Source of the DNA: Agrobacterium larrymoorei
GTDB lineage: Bacteria; Pseudomonadota; Alphaproteobacteria; Rhizobiales; Rhizobiaceae
Assembly: GCF_030819275.1 (NCBI RefSeq)
Contig: NZ_JAUTBL010000001.1
Span: forward strand, 744,001-808,000
Reading direction: 5' to 3'
Length of the DNA stretch: 64,000 nucleotides
Below are positions 31,128-39,148 of the stretch, piece by piece. The first letter of the stretch is position 1. Each line of letters begins with the position of its first letter. A program made the position numbers and the translations under genes. The notes under the pieces are model-generated. The model was not told the DNA's origin and made no database searches. It saw nothing but the letters and a program-made list of their open reading frames with translations.

Positions 31128-32381
31128 ATGCATTTCGAGCGCCTAGAGATAACCAACTGGCGGCAGTTTTCGAAAGTTGAGATTGATTTGCATCCTCAGC
31201 TTACTGTTTTGGCCGGTGCGAACGGCGCGGGCAAAAGCACGATACTTAGGCTGCTCGCGCAGCACTTTGGCTTCAACATGCCGCTTCTGGCGACGCCCAC
31301 TCAGAATAAGGCTGGCCTTTTCTCATACATGAGCGGCTTTTTTGGTAAGCGGCGCGCAAACGATCCCAGCAATGATCCCAATTGGGATGATGTCGGCGCG
31401 GTGAGTTACACGAGCGGCAATGAGAGCCGCATTCTGGTGCCGAAACAAAATTCGGCGACATATTCGGCTCATTTCTCAAGCCATCAGGCAGTACCCGGAT
31501 TATTCATAAATTCACATCGCCCTGTGAGCAATTACCAGCCCATCGCATCCATTCCGACTAGCGGTATATCCGTCGAGCAAGCTTATCAACAGTACCATCA
31601 AGAAGTGCTGAACAAGCTAAATAACTCGTACACCCAGTACAGTCCTATTTACCGCATAAAAGAAGCCATAATTTCGATGGCGACCTTTGGGCCCGGCAAC
31701 AAGAATGTCTTAGGAAACGAGAAGACGGAAAGGGACTACGAAGACTTTAAGCAGATGCTTGCAAAAGTATTGCCATCTACGATTGGTTTTTTGGACATCA
31801 GTATAAGAGTTCCGGACGTGGTAATGGTAACACGAACAGGAGAATTTGTACTTGACGGCGCATCCGGAGGTCTTATGGCATTGATAGACTTAGCGTGGCA
31901 AATTTTCCTTTATTCTCGCGGAAAAGACGCGTTTGTAGCCGTGCTAGACGAACCGGAAAACCACCTTCACCCGTCGATGCAGAGAGTGATTATATCGAAT
32001 CTTATCGAGGCGTTCCCAAATGCGCAATTCATTGTGGCCACGCATAGCCCATTCGTGGTTTCTTCAGTCAAGGATTCTTGGGTCTATGTTCTGCGATATC
32101 TTGATGGACTTGAGACTTTGGGCCCGAGGCGGACAGTTTACTCCCAACGCCTCGATCATTATGACAAAGCAGGCACAGCCAGCGAGATATTGCAAAGCGT
32201 CTTGGGCGTGCCTGTCACATTGCCACTTTGGGCTGAAAATCAGCTGGACAAGATAGTAGGTCAGTACGTTATCGACGAGATGGATTTGGAGCAAATACGA
32301 CGACTTAGAGGGGAACTGGCAGAAGTCGGATTGGGCGATTACTACTCGGACGCGCTAACTCGGATTGCTCAGCGCCAATGA
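31128..32381 (+). CDS. Septu-like AAA/ABC-type ATPase (PtuA-like)
   Basis: This 417-residue SMC/RecF-like ATPase has a Walker A GANGAGKST (residues 30-38) and an ABC-like signature region (DGASGGLMAL, near 243-252). The Walker B is VLDEPENHLHP (Asp274, Glu275) and the switch histidine lies in ATHSPF (His306). PtuA proteins pair with an HNH nuclease in the Septu anti-phage system, where ATP binding controls DNA cleavage. The HNH gene follows with an ATGA overlap. The cargo position after the lysis genes and the AT-richer DNA suggest recent acquisition. It could be a related ATPase/HNH system other than Septu. Confidence 0.8.
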   Translation: MHFERLEITNWRQFSKVEIDLHPQLTVLAGANGAGKSTILRLLAQHFGFNMPLLATPTQNKAGLFSYMSGFFGKRRANDPSNDPNWDDVGAVSYTSGNESRILVPKQNSATYSAHFSSHQAVPGLFINSHRPVSNYQPIASIPTSGISVEQAYQQYHQEVLNKLNNSYTQYSPIYRIKEAIISMATFGPGNKNVLGNEKTERDYEDFKQMLAKVLPSTIGFLDISIRVPDVVMVTRTGEFVLDGASGGLMALIDLAWQIFLYSRGKDAFVAVLDEPENHLHPSMQRVIISNLIEAFPNAQFIVATHSPFVVSSVKDSWVYVLRYLDGLETLGPRRTVYSQRLDHYDKAGTASEILQSVLGVPVTLPLWAENQLDKIVGQYVIDEMDLEQIRRLRGELAEVGLGDYYSDALTRIAQRQ

Positions 32382-33049
32382 TCAAACTGGAAAAACTCGA
32401 CCCACCGGCGCTCCTTGTCAAGAATGGAGAGCTTTGGAAAACAACGCTGCTAGCGCGTATCGCCGCAAACGAGAAACCAACAGGTACAGTGAAAACCCGA
32501 TATCGGCACGCGATGATTAAGGCCGTCCTGGTTCGAGAGACTAATGGAAAATGCGCCTATTGCGAAAGCAAACTGCAGCATATCCACCACGGTGATGTCG
32601 AGCACATAGTCCCTAAATCGTTAGATCCTGCCCTCACCTTTGAGTGGAGTAACCTCACACTCGCTTGTGAGGTTTGCAATCAGAACAAGTCCGATTTGGA
32701 CCCAAAAACTGAAAACATAATAGATCCGTACGCGACTAACCCGGAAGACCACCTTTTTTTCCTGGGAGGGCTAGTGTTCGCAAGGGCTGATTCAGCTAGA
32801 GGAGTAGCTACCCGCATCATACTAAAGCTCCACCGTCCAGAGCTTGTCGAGATGCGAAATCGGCAACTCGACGGCATCATGAAGATTTATCATCAGATAC
32901 AAAACGGATCCCTTCCTCTCTCAGTGAGAAAGGCTATCTACTCAGATTTTGTAGACACCGAAACAAGTCCCTCGGCTCCGTATTCCGCGATGACAAAATG
33001 CGTTGTTAAAGAGATGGAAAAATACGTGGACCCGGCCATTCTGGAGTAG
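32378..33049 (+). CDS. Septu-like HNH endonuclease (PtuB-like)
   Basis: This 223-residue protein holds an HNH domain over residues about 50-110: CAYC, GDVEHIVPKS with the active-site histidine, WSNLTLAC with the conserved asparagine, then CEVCNQNKSD. The size and layout match PtuB, the effector of Septu, which degrades DNA when the ATPase is triggered. Translation is coupled to the ATPase through ATGA. No reverse transcriptase is nearby, so this is not the retron version of PtuAB. It is convergent with the ParA-like gene 35 bp downstream. Confidence 0.8.
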   Translation: MIKLEKLDPPALLVKNGELWKTTLLARIAANEKPTGTVKTRYRHAMIKAVLVRETNGKCAYCESKLQHIHHGDVEHIVPKSLDPALTFEWSNLTLACEVCNQNKSDLDPKTENIIDPYATNPEDHLFFLGGLVFARADSARGVATRIILKLHRPELVEMRNRQLDGIMKIYHQIQNGSLPLSVRKAIYSDFVDTETSPSAPYSAMTKCVVKEMEKYVDPAILE

Positions 33050-33084
33050 TGCTCATCCAATCGTAAGTTTCCGATCTCTCAAGG

Positions 33085-34083
33085 CTACCAAGTCGCGACT
33101 TGCTGTAAGGTGGCTACAATCTCACGAAAGTGACGATCCGACTGAGCCGCGCGAGCAATATGCTCACCTCTCAACCCGTCCGAATAAGTGCAATCAAAAA
33201 CAGGTTTGCGAGCTTTGAGTGAATAAGGGATGAGGCTGTGGAGGTTCGGTATCTGACCCAGTTTATAGCCCTCATCTTCCCAGACAACCACTTGGTCTAT
33301 CGGATTAAGCTTGTTGACTATGTTTTCGCGAATAGCAGGCTCCAAGCGTTGTCCGTATATGCGCCATCCAGCTGTCATGCTACTAACGCCGTCAGCTCTT
33401 TGATTGTGCATCTGCACAACATAGCCCAAATAGGATGGCGCGCCGCGAGGTATTGATATGTCGGCAACCTGAGATGAGCCATTACATTGATCCCATTCCT
33501 TCCTCCAGCTGACCAGTTTGTTTCCAAGATTTTCTGTGCCTTGAATCGAGAACAGATCCGGAGCAACAGGCATGATGAAATAGTCGCTGCTTGCCAGCAC
33601 CGCCCTGTTTAGAGCGCCCAAATTCGGCCCAAGGTCGATTAAGACTAAGTCGGCGCCGATCTTATCCGCCGCAAACTCAATGTACCGATGTATGGCAGAC
33701 TGCGCTCTCAGCGCCGACTCTTGGCCACCCCGTGCGGAGCTCCACGTATCGCCCAACAAGTCCTCAAAATTGCTGAGACGGAGATCCCCTGGGACTAAAA
33801 ATAAATCGTATGACTGACTTACCTTGGTGGGCGCTCTCTCTCGAATGTCACCCGTCGTGCGATATACGGGAAGAATGTTCTGGTAGATACTGTTGCCAGT
33901 ATCGCTCCATGCTCTGCGGATCACCCCATCAGCCATCGCGTAAGACGTTAAGTTGCACTGACTGTCGCAATCTACCATTAGGACAGTAAGACCTTTGCGA
34001 GCAAGAAGATGGCTGACATGGTACATGTAGGTTGTCTTTCCTACACCGCCTTTGTTATTAAATATGCTAATGCGTTTCGTCAC
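33085..34083 (-). CDS. Orphan ParA-like ATPase
   Basis: This 332-residue protein has the deviant Walker A NNKGGVGKTT at its start (residues 7-16), DCDSQ after the second strand, and the DLVLIDLGPNLGALNRAVL motif near 137-155. I start at GTG 34083, with GGGAG 8-9 bp upstream; the frame is open earlier, but that DNA carries the promoter and a palindrome. ParA proteins segregate plasmids or position cargo, normally with a ParB next door. None is adjacent here; the only ParB-like domain in the window is in the methylase at 3259. A defence or lysogeny-maintenance role is possible. Confidence 0.82.
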   Translation of the reverse strand: MTKRISIFNNKGGVGKTTYMYHVSHLLARKGLTVLMVDCDSQCNLTSYAMADGVIRRAWSDTGNSIYQNILPVYRTTGDIRERAPTKVSQSYDLFLVPGDLRLSNFEDLLGDTWSSARGGQESALRAQSAIHRYIEFAADKIGADLVLIDLGPNLGALNRAVLASSDYFIMPVAPDLFSIQGTENLGNKLVSWRKEWDQCNGSSQVADISIPRGAPSYLGYVVQMHNQRADGVSSMTAGWRIYGQRLEPAIRENIVNKLNPIDQVVVWEDEGYKLGQIPNLHSLIPYSLKARKPVFDCTYSDGLRGEHIARAAQSDRHFREIVATLQQVATW

Positions 34084-34115
34084 TAAACACTCCCGCAACC
34101 CTAAACTACGATTCT

Positions 34116-34151
34116 TTACTAACATAATTTTTGGTTGCATCAACCGTTGAT
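34116..34151 (-). promoter_or_regulatory. ParA promoter with palindromic operator
   Basis: On the minus strand TTGATG (34143-34138), 16 bp and TAGTAA (34121-34116) form a promoter for the ParA-like gene. The 13-bp palindrome ATCAACCGTTGAT (34139-34151) covers the -35 box, so a dimeric repressor, possibly ParA itself, could act here. Confidence 0.5.
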
Positions 34152-34174
34152 CGTACTGTGCACCCAAGAGCCTA

Positions 34175-34408
34175 TCAGAATTGCGGAGTTTCGTCGGTCG
34201 CAACACTAAGAATTGGTGGAAAGCCTTCTAGCCTGTAGGTGTATAAATCCACCTGAAGCATAGGCCCGCGCTGGGTATGCATGACGACCGTGCTGATATC
34301 CACGTCCAGTCCGGACTTGTGTACGTCGCGGATTGCGTCGTTTAGCTGACGTAGGGCCGCTGCGAGCCGTTCTTCATAATGTTTTCGGCGGGCGTAAATG
34401 GTATCCAT
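34175..34408 (-). CDS. Small hypothetical protein, last gene of a coupled cluster
   Basis: I start this 77-residue protein at ATG 34408, whose A is the last base of the upstream TAA (TAATG), so translation is coupled. It begins MDTIYARRKHYEERLAAALR and has a helical N-terminal half and a beta-type C-terminal half (VVMHTQRGPMLQVDLYTYRL). The frame is open upstream, but that overlaps the small zinc-binding gene. Function unknown. Confidence 0.6.
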   Translation of the reverse strand: MDTIYARRKHYEERLAAALRQLNDAIRDVHKSGLDVDISTVVMHTQRGPMLQVDLYTYRLEGFPPILSVATDETPQF

Positions 34409-34566
34409 TAGCTCGGGGCCTGTTTGTAAGGATAATGCTCCCAGCACCACCATTGTGGCGCATCAATTTTGCTCTGGGAGTAGCCGAGGCTGCCCCATTT
34501 CGTACAGCCCGGGTTTGAGCAAAAGTGGTTGACGTGGGTGCCATCGCCGCGCTTTTCTTCTATCAT
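34408..34566 (-). CDS. 52-residue probable zinc-binding small protein
   Basis: This short frame is supported by overlaps at both ends: ATGA with the upstream gene (34563-34566) and TAATG with the downstream one. The protein begins MIEEKRGDGTHVNHFCSNPG. It carries HFCSNPGCTKWG and WWCWEH, that is Cys16, Cys21, Cys41 and His44, a plausible zinc site. Aromatic residues are frequent in the C-terminal half. No family is recognised. The gene is easy to miss because of its length. Confidence 0.65.
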   Translation of the reverse strand: MIEEKRGDGTHVNHFCSNPGCTKWGSLGYSQSKIDAPQWWCWEHYPYKQAPS

Positions 34567-34892
34567 CTGTGAGCACCTATTGGTAATAGATACCAGCCTC
34601 CTACCGGCGCAGAAATCATAGATTTTTCAGCGCGACGATCCAGAACCTCGATGGCCTTTTCTTTTGCCTCGGGAGCAGTTTTCGCGACAACGGTTACCTT
34701 CCAGCGACCACACTGGAAGCGATACTGCTTGCCGCGTCTATCCGGGATCTGTTTGGGCGCCGTTTTCGTAGTCACCCGACAACCCGCAACGAACGCCATG
34801 CGTGCGGTCCGCTCATCAAGCGCAGCCCTGCTCTGCTCTCCGAGATTGTTCCACCATTCATCGAAGCGCACAAAGTGATCTTGCTTCGGCAT
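34563..34892 (-). CDS. Small hypothetical protein of the leftward cluster
   Basis: I start this 109-residue protein at ATG 34892, with GAGGAG a few bases upstream; the ATG shares a base with the TAA stop of the preceding gene. It begins MPKQDHFVRFDEWWNNLGEQ. A helical first half is followed by a basic strand region (KQYRFQCGRWKVTVVAKTAP) and ends PVGGWYLLPIGAHR. No family is recognised. Confidence 0.65.
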   Translation of the reverse strand: MPKQDHFVRFDEWWNNLGEQSRAALDERTARMAFVAGCRVTTKTAPKQIPDRRGKQYRFQCGRWKVTVVAKTAPEAKEKAIEVLDRRAEKSMISAPVGGWYLLPIGAHR

Positions 34893-35116
34893 TACTGCCG
34901 CTCCTCGGTCGGCGCCCATCCTCTAGTGTATCCGGCACTCATAGCGGCAGTCGCTAAAGCCAGTTGCGCCCTTAAGTGCCGCACATCTTCCATCAATGTC
35001 TTGATCGCAGCACGATGATCGCCGTCATGCCAAGCTACAAGATGAGCAACGGGATCAGCTTCGAGTTGTTTGTGTGTAGGACGCACGTCTCCGATCTCCT
35101 CTTTCAGAGCTGTCAA
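34892..35116 (-). CDS. Small hypothetical helical protein
   Basis: This 74-residue protein is almost wholly helical (EADPVAHLVAWHDGDHRAAI, then KTLMEDVRHLRAQLALATAA). It resembles the many short phage proteins of unknown role that sit beside replication or recombination genes. It is coupled to the following gene by stop-start overlap. The gap to the preceding gene is 29 bp. Confidence 0.6.
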   Translation of the reverse strand: MTALKEEIGDVRPTHKQLEADPVAHLVAWHDGDHRAAIKTLMEDVRHLRAQLALATAAMSAGYTRGWAPTEERQ

Positions 35117-35145
35117 AATGTGGTGGTGGCTATTACGGTTGCGCG

Positions 35146-35385
35146 TTAGTCGGGCATCAGGTCCGCAATCTGACCATGCGAAACGAGAAGTCTAGGATTT
35201 GCCATATCGCCGCTTTCCTCATCTACGGTAACGGAATAAGCCGCAACACCGACATTTCTAGGTGCCATGGCTGCAGCAATTTTTTCGGCAGAGGCCGCAT
35301 TTGACGCCGGACGAATGTCCCCCGGCACAATTCCAGCACGGTTTTTCTTGAACTGCACAACAATGATTTTTTCAGCGGCCGACAT
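35146..35385 (-). CDS. Small hypothetical protein, first gene of the leftward cluster
   Basis: This 79-residue protein begins MSAAEKIIVVQFKKNRAGIV, with a GAG a few bases before the ATG. It is alpha/beta in character with a VTVDEESGDMANPRLLVSHG segment. It heads the five-gene leftward cluster; AT-rich DNA with two TGTTCT repeats lies just upstream and probably holds the promoter. Function unknown. Confidence 0.6.
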   Translation of the reverse strand: MSAAEKIIVVQFKKNRAGIVPGDIRPASNAASAEKIAAAMAPRNVGVAAYSVTVDEESGDMANPRLLVSHGQIADLMPD

Positions 35386-35813
35386 ATCTCATTCTCTCGT
35401 TTGTTCTACAAATGTTCTCATTTTAATAGAGAGTCAAGTGGCAGGAAAATTCTGACTGAATTTAAAAGCTGTGGGACAACTCAAAAAAAAGGTATAATGA
35501 TTTCAGTGCTTGATTTGCTGCCCCACAAAATTGTAAGTGCTTGGCGACGCTAGGTTCAGTGACTTCGGCAAGGGGCACCATTATCTTTCCCGCACCATTG
35601 AAAAGATTGCGCTTTCAGGCGCTATCTATCCGACTTTGACGAGTTGGAGAGTGGGACGGATTGGTTGCCGTCTTCAGTTCGGCACTATTGAACAACCTCT
35701 CATGTGATCCCGGCTATGGTGGCCGTATCCCCCACAAACAGCCGCTTAGGCAGTCTGATACCCGACCAACAATGGCGGAATGCAGCAGTGGTTAAAATGA
35801 CGGACCCCGAGAT
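35386..35813. other. Gene-free junction between prophage cargo and host side
   Basis: No frame of 60 codons exists here. The first 120 bp are AT-rich and include two TGTTCT repeats (about 35400-35420) that may belong to the leftward cluster's promoter. A 56-codon plus-strand frame (35537-35707) starts with GTG without a ribosome site and looks like a remnant at most. The right attachment site probably lies here or just beyond the YrbL-like gene, but I cannot define a core without the left end. Confidence 0.4.
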
Positions 35814-36554
35814 CTATCCATCGATCAAGTGACCATCCGAGATATCGATACCAACGATCATGCCCGCAAACATGAGAAGGAAGAGAAGAGTGCGATTGCT
35901 CAGTGCCAGTTTCATGAAGCGATGGGCTACCTCTGATTGGATCGACCGGGCCAATCGCTTCTTGTAGTTCCTATTCAACCAAGAGAACCATGAACGAACG
36001 GGGAGGAAGGTCTTGTCCCCAATCCCGTCGATCAGGACGAGCGCGCCGTTCTTCTCGTCCACGACGATATTCTTCAGGTGCACGTCCACTGCAACGATGT
36101 TGCTTTTGATCAGCCAGTCGAGGAACTCCGAAAGCGCTGCGTCCGTCTCCCGACTATATTGTCCGCTTTCGATCGCATCCTGAAGCGTCATGGCAAGCGC
36201 ACCGTTCTTCCGGCGCACAGCCTTGACCAATATGCCCGTACCCTTGTTGGTGGAAACGATCCCTGCAAAGTGCTGAAGATGGCGCGCGGTACTGGGGCCT
36301 TCCTGGGCAACCCGCTCATATTCTCGTAACTCGCGCCGCAGCGGGACGACCGCCTTATAGAAACGCCGCACCAGATACAGCAGCCGGATTTTCTGGAAGT
36401 ACCGGCGTGGCGGTATTTTTGTCTGCACCTTTACCAGCATGTTCGTACCTGGGAGCGCGTAGACCTCACGCGACATGCCAGACGCCAAAGGCTTTTCTAA
36501 AAGCCTCAGCGGGGACTGGAAATCATCGCCTAACGACGCCAATACCGACATCAT
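35814..36554 (-). CDS. YrbL-like protein kinase-fold protein
   Basis: This 246-residue protein resembles the PhoP-regulated YrbL family of atypical small kinases. It has EKPLASGMSREVYALPG as a nucleotide-loop equivalent, LVKVQTK with the probable lysine, VAVDVHLKNIVV as catalytic loop (residues about 155-166), and LIDGIGD in place of the DFG motif. A hydrophobic C-terminal segment (RTLLFLLMFAGMIVGIDISD) is extra. GGAGG precedes the ATG. It lies between the prophage cargo and accA, so its origin (host or phage) is open. Confidence 0.75.
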   Translation of the reverse strand: MMSVLASLGDDFQSPLRLLEKPLASGMSREVYALPGTNMLVKVQTKIPPRRYFQKIRLLYLVRRFYKAVVPLRRELREYERVAQEGPSTARHLQHFAGIVSTNKGTGILVKAVRRKNGALAMTLQDAIESGQYSRETDAALSEFLDWLIKSNIVAVDVHLKNIVVDEKNGALVLIDGIGDKTFLPVRSWFSWLNRNYKKRLARSIQSEVAHRFMKLALSNRTLLFLLMFAGMIVGIDISDGHLIDG

Positions 36555-36568
36555 CGCCTCCTACCATC

Positions 36569-36603
36569 GTTAATATGAAATATTCCTAATATTACATATT
36601 AAC
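36569..36603. promoter_or_regulatory. AT-rich dyad upstream of the YrbL-like gene
   Basis: Perfect 9-bp arms, GTTAATATG (36569-36577) and CATATTAAC (36595-36603), are separated by 17 bp of AT-rich DNA. The dyad lies 15 bp upstream of the start codon, overlapping where the promoter should be, and looks like an operator. Confidence 0.55.
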
Positions 36604-36667
36604 GCGAGACAAAAGCACGTTTGCGAGAAGGCAAGGGTATCGCACTTCGGCTGAACCACGAGAAAGC

Positions 36668-36692
36668 AAAAAGCGCACCGAAAGCGGCGCGC
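36668..36692 (-). terminator. Terminator of accA
   Basis: On the minus strand GCGCGCC pairs with GGTGCGC (one G-U pair) around GCTTTC and is followed by five Ts. It starts about 30 bp after the accA stop. Confidence 0.75.
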
Positions 36693-36722
36693 CTTTGCAA
36701 ACAAAAAACAGTATCGAGTGAA

Positions 36723-37676
36723 TTATAGGCTGCGCCCGATATCCAGAAACTTCTGACGACGTTCGGCGCGCAGCTGGCTTCCGGACTGAGGTGTCAACTC
36801 CTTCAGTGCCGCTTCGATCGTTTTGCCGGTCGCGGCAATAACGCTTGAAGGGTCGCGGTGTGCACCACCGATTGGCTCTGGGATAATGCCGTCGATAACG
36901 CCGAGCGCCTTCAGGTCGTCTGAGGTGATCTTCATGTTGGTTGCGGCCTCCTTGGCGCGGGTCGAATCGCGCCAGAGGATGGAGGCTGCGCCTTCGGGGG
37001 AGATCACCGAGTAGATTGCGTGTTCGAGCATGTAGACACGGTTGCCGGTGGCGATCGCGATGGCGCCGCCAGAGCCGCCTTCGCCGATGACGACGGACAC
37101 GATCGGCACCTTGACGTTCAGACACATTTCCGTCGAGCGCGCGATGGCTTCCGCCTGGCCGCGTTCTTCAGCTCCGACACCTGGGTAGGCGCCAGCTGTA
37201 TCGATGAGCGTCACGACGGGTAGAGAGAAACGGTCGGCCAATTCTAGAACGCGGATCGCCTTGCGGTATCCTTCCGGACGCGGGCTCCCGAAATTATGTT
37301 TGAGGCGCGACTTGGTGTCGTTGCCTTTTTCCTGGCCGATAATGGCGACCGGCTGGCCGTTGAAGCGGCCGAGGCCTGCCTGAATGGCAGCATCTTCGGC
37401 AAACTTGCGGTCGCCGGCAAGCGGCGTGAAATCGGTAAAGAGGGCACTCGCGTAGTCGATGAAGTGCGGGCGCTGCGGGTGGCGCGCGACCTGCGTCTTC
37501 TGCCAGGCATTCAGCTTGGAGTAGATATCCTGCATCGCATCGTTGACGCGCGCTTCCAGCCGCGAAATTTCCTCGGACGTATCGATGCTCTCGTCTTCGG
37601 CGGCCAGTTTCTTCAGTTCAAGAATCTTGCCTTCCAGGTCCGAAATGGGTTTTTCGAAGTCGAGGTAGCTGAGCAT
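36723..37676 (-). CDS. accA: Acetyl-CoA carboxylase carboxyltransferase subunit alpha
   Basis: The 317-residue length and sequence fit AccA, which with AccD transfers CO2 from carboxybiotin to acetyl-CoA in the first step of fatty-acid synthesis. Signatures are [20 protein letters not shown] at the N-terminus, [20 protein letters not shown], and [20 protein letters not shown] with the oxyanion-hole glycines. It lies downstream of xerD on the same strand, as in other Rhizobiales, and ends at a good terminator. This marks host chromosome. Confidence 0.97.
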   Translation of the reverse strand: MLSYLDFEKPISDLEGKILELKKLAAEDESIDTSEEISRLEARVNDAMQDIYSKLNAWQKTQVARHPQRPHFIDYASALFTDFTPLAGDRKFAEDAAIQAGLGRFNGQPVAIIGQEKGNDTKSRLKHNFGSPRPEGYRKAIRVLELADRFSLPVVTLIDTAGAYPGVGAEERGQAEAIARSTEMCLNVKVPIVSVVIGEGGSGGAIAIATGNRVYMLEHAIYSVISPEGAASILWRDSTRAKEAATNMKITSDDLKALGVIDGIIPEPIGGAHRDPSSVIAATGKTIEAALKELTPQSGSQLRAERRQKFLDIGRSL

Positions 37677-37739
37677 GAGATCCGTTTCCGATCGTTTTGC
37701 GCAAGGTTTGACCGGGCTCTCCCGGCGGTTCCGGTCGCT

Positions 37740-38693
37740 CTAATCAAGGTTTTTACCCTGTTTGGCAAGAGGGTGGTGTGTTTGAACCAACTCTTGAAGG
37801 CGTTCTTCCAACACATGTGTGTATATTTGTGTCGTGGAAATGTCCGAATGGCCGAGCAGTTCCTGCACTGCGCGCAGATCCGCGCCGTTCTGCAGAAGAT
37901 GGCTGGCAAAGGCGTGCCTAAGCACATGCGGCGAGACGGCAGACGGGGTTAATCCTGCGCGGATCGCGATATCCTTCAAGTCACGGCCGAAGACCTGACG
38001 GGGCAGATGACCCTCCTTGCTGGCAGCGGGAAAAAGCCAGGGGCTTTCCTCCTGCGGCTTGCCCTTCGGTGTCAGCGCCTTGCGGGCCTCATCATATCTT
38101 TCCATCGCTTCGATTGCCGTGCGTGACAACAACACGACCCGGTCCTTATTGCCCTTGCCGCGGATCATGAGGAAACGGCCTTCGTGACGCAGGACCTTTG
38201 CCGGCAGAGAGACGAGTTCGCTGACGCGCATGCCCGTGGCATAGAGCAGTTCTAGCAGTAGGTGCATTCGGATCCGTCCCAGCTGTCCAGGCCCCTCTTG
38301 GCTCGCCTCTTCCGCAGCTTTGGCCAGAAGTGCCGTGACGCTCGCGACACTCATGGTTTTGGGAAGAGCGCGGCCTTTGCGTGGCGCGTCCAATATGCCG
38401 GTTGGGTCGTCGTTTCGAACACCCTCCGAATAAAGAAATTTGTAGAACTGCCGGAGCGCGGAAAGGCGCCTCGCCTGCGAGGATGCGGCAAAGCCTTGAT
38501 CGGAAAGATGAGCGAGATAGGCCGATAGGTCGGCTGTGCTTGCTTCGGTCAACGACGTCTGGCGAGATGAGAGAAACTCCATCAGGTCGCTGAGGTCGCG
38601 CTCATAGGAGGCAAGCGTGTTCATCGCCGCGCCACGCTCGGCGCTCATCATTTCCAGAAAGCCTTCCAGCCGTGCGTGATCCTGGCGAGACAT
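37740..38693 (-). CDS. xerD: Tyrosine recombinase XerD
   Basis: This 317-residue protein has the SAM-like N-terminal domain (residues 10-95) and the catalytic domain with Arg in [10 protein letters not shown], His and Arg in [12 protein letters not shown], His in [10 protein letters not shown], and the nucleophile Tyr in QIYTHV. XerD with XerC resolves chromosome dimers at dif under FtsK control. Its chromosomal neighbourhood (accA, aroK, aroB) rules out a role as integrase of the prophage. Confidence 0.92.
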   Translation of the reverse strand: MSRQDHARLEGFLEMMSAERGAAMNTLASYERDLSDLMEFLSSRQTSLTEASTADLSAYLAHLSDQGFAASSQARRLSALRQFYKFLYSEGVRNDDPTGILDAPRKGRALPKTMSVASVTALLAKAAEEASQEGPGQLGRIRMHLLLELLYATGMRVSELVSLPAKVLRHEGRFLMIRGKGNKDRVVLLSRTAIEAMERYDEARKALTPKGKPQEESPWLFPAASKEGHLPRQVFGRDLKDIAIRAGLTPSAVSPHVLRHAFASHLLQNGADLRAVQELLGHSDISTTQIYTHVLEERLQELVQTHHPLAKQGKNLD

Positions 38694-38705
38694 GGCTTTA
38701 TGTCC

Positions 38706-38858
38706 TCAAGGTGTGGGCGGGTTGAGACGCTCGGAAGGAATGCGCACCGTGACTTCCCGCTCGCGCGGCTTCACCAGCGAGACAAGCGACACCATGCTCC
38801 CATAGACAATGCCGGCAATCGCCGCGAGGATGAAGATGAAACGGAAAAGGGTGGGCAT
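38706..38858 (-). CDS. 50-residue single-span membrane protein
   Basis: This short frame begins MPTLFRFIFILAAIAGIVYG and has one membrane span followed by a basic tail (KPREREVTVRIPSERLNPPT). GGAG sits 6-7 bp before the ATG. It lies between xerD and aroK; to my knowledge rhizobial genomes often carry a small membrane protein at this place. It is 12 bp from the xerD start on the same strand, so the two are probably cotranscribed. Function unknown. Confidence 0.7.
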   Translation of the reverse strand: MPTLFRFIFILAAIAGIVYGSMVSLVSLVKPREREVTVRIPSERLNPPTP

Positions 38859-38974
38859 GATCACTCCGCAGCATTTGGTCGCCTTGCCTGTCGGAACATA
38901 TTGGCAAGGGCATGGCGTCGCCCGAGAGTGTTGCGCCTGACAATCGGCGTCATCCTGTCGGGCTATTTCTGTGG

Positions 38975-39078
38975 CCTAAAGCGCGCCGCGATCTTTCAGA
39001 TTCGCGCTTTAGGCTTTAGGTTCTTGTTTCATCGCATGTCGTTGTCGCAAAACCGCTGCACACTTTTCCGCGACATGC
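38975..39078. repeat. Rhizobial intergenic mosaic repeat (two hairpins)
   Basis: Arms CCTAAAGCGCG (38975-38985) and CGCGCTTTAGG (39003-39013) form one 11-bp stem. Arms GCATGTCG (39034-39041) and CGACATGC (39071-39078) form another, with CCGCTGCAC and TTTTCCGCGACA in between. The second part resembles RIME-type elements dispersed in Agrobacterium and Rhizobium and is similar to the sequence at 53745-53785. It lies between divergent xerD-side genes and aroK. Confidence 0.65.
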
Positions 39079-39148
39079 TTATAAGACGCGATTTGGCTTG
39101 ACGCTTGGTAAACATTTGAAGATACCGAAGCCAAATGGGCCATCTTTC

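Noticed and set aside
35537..35707. 56-codon frame in the gene-free junction
   Set aside because: GTG start without ribosome site, preceded directly by a stop; no recognisable domain.
37740..38693. Tyrosine recombinase as the prophage integrase
   Set aside because: It is XerD by sequence and by conserved neighbourhood with accA and aroK, and lies outside the phage gene block.
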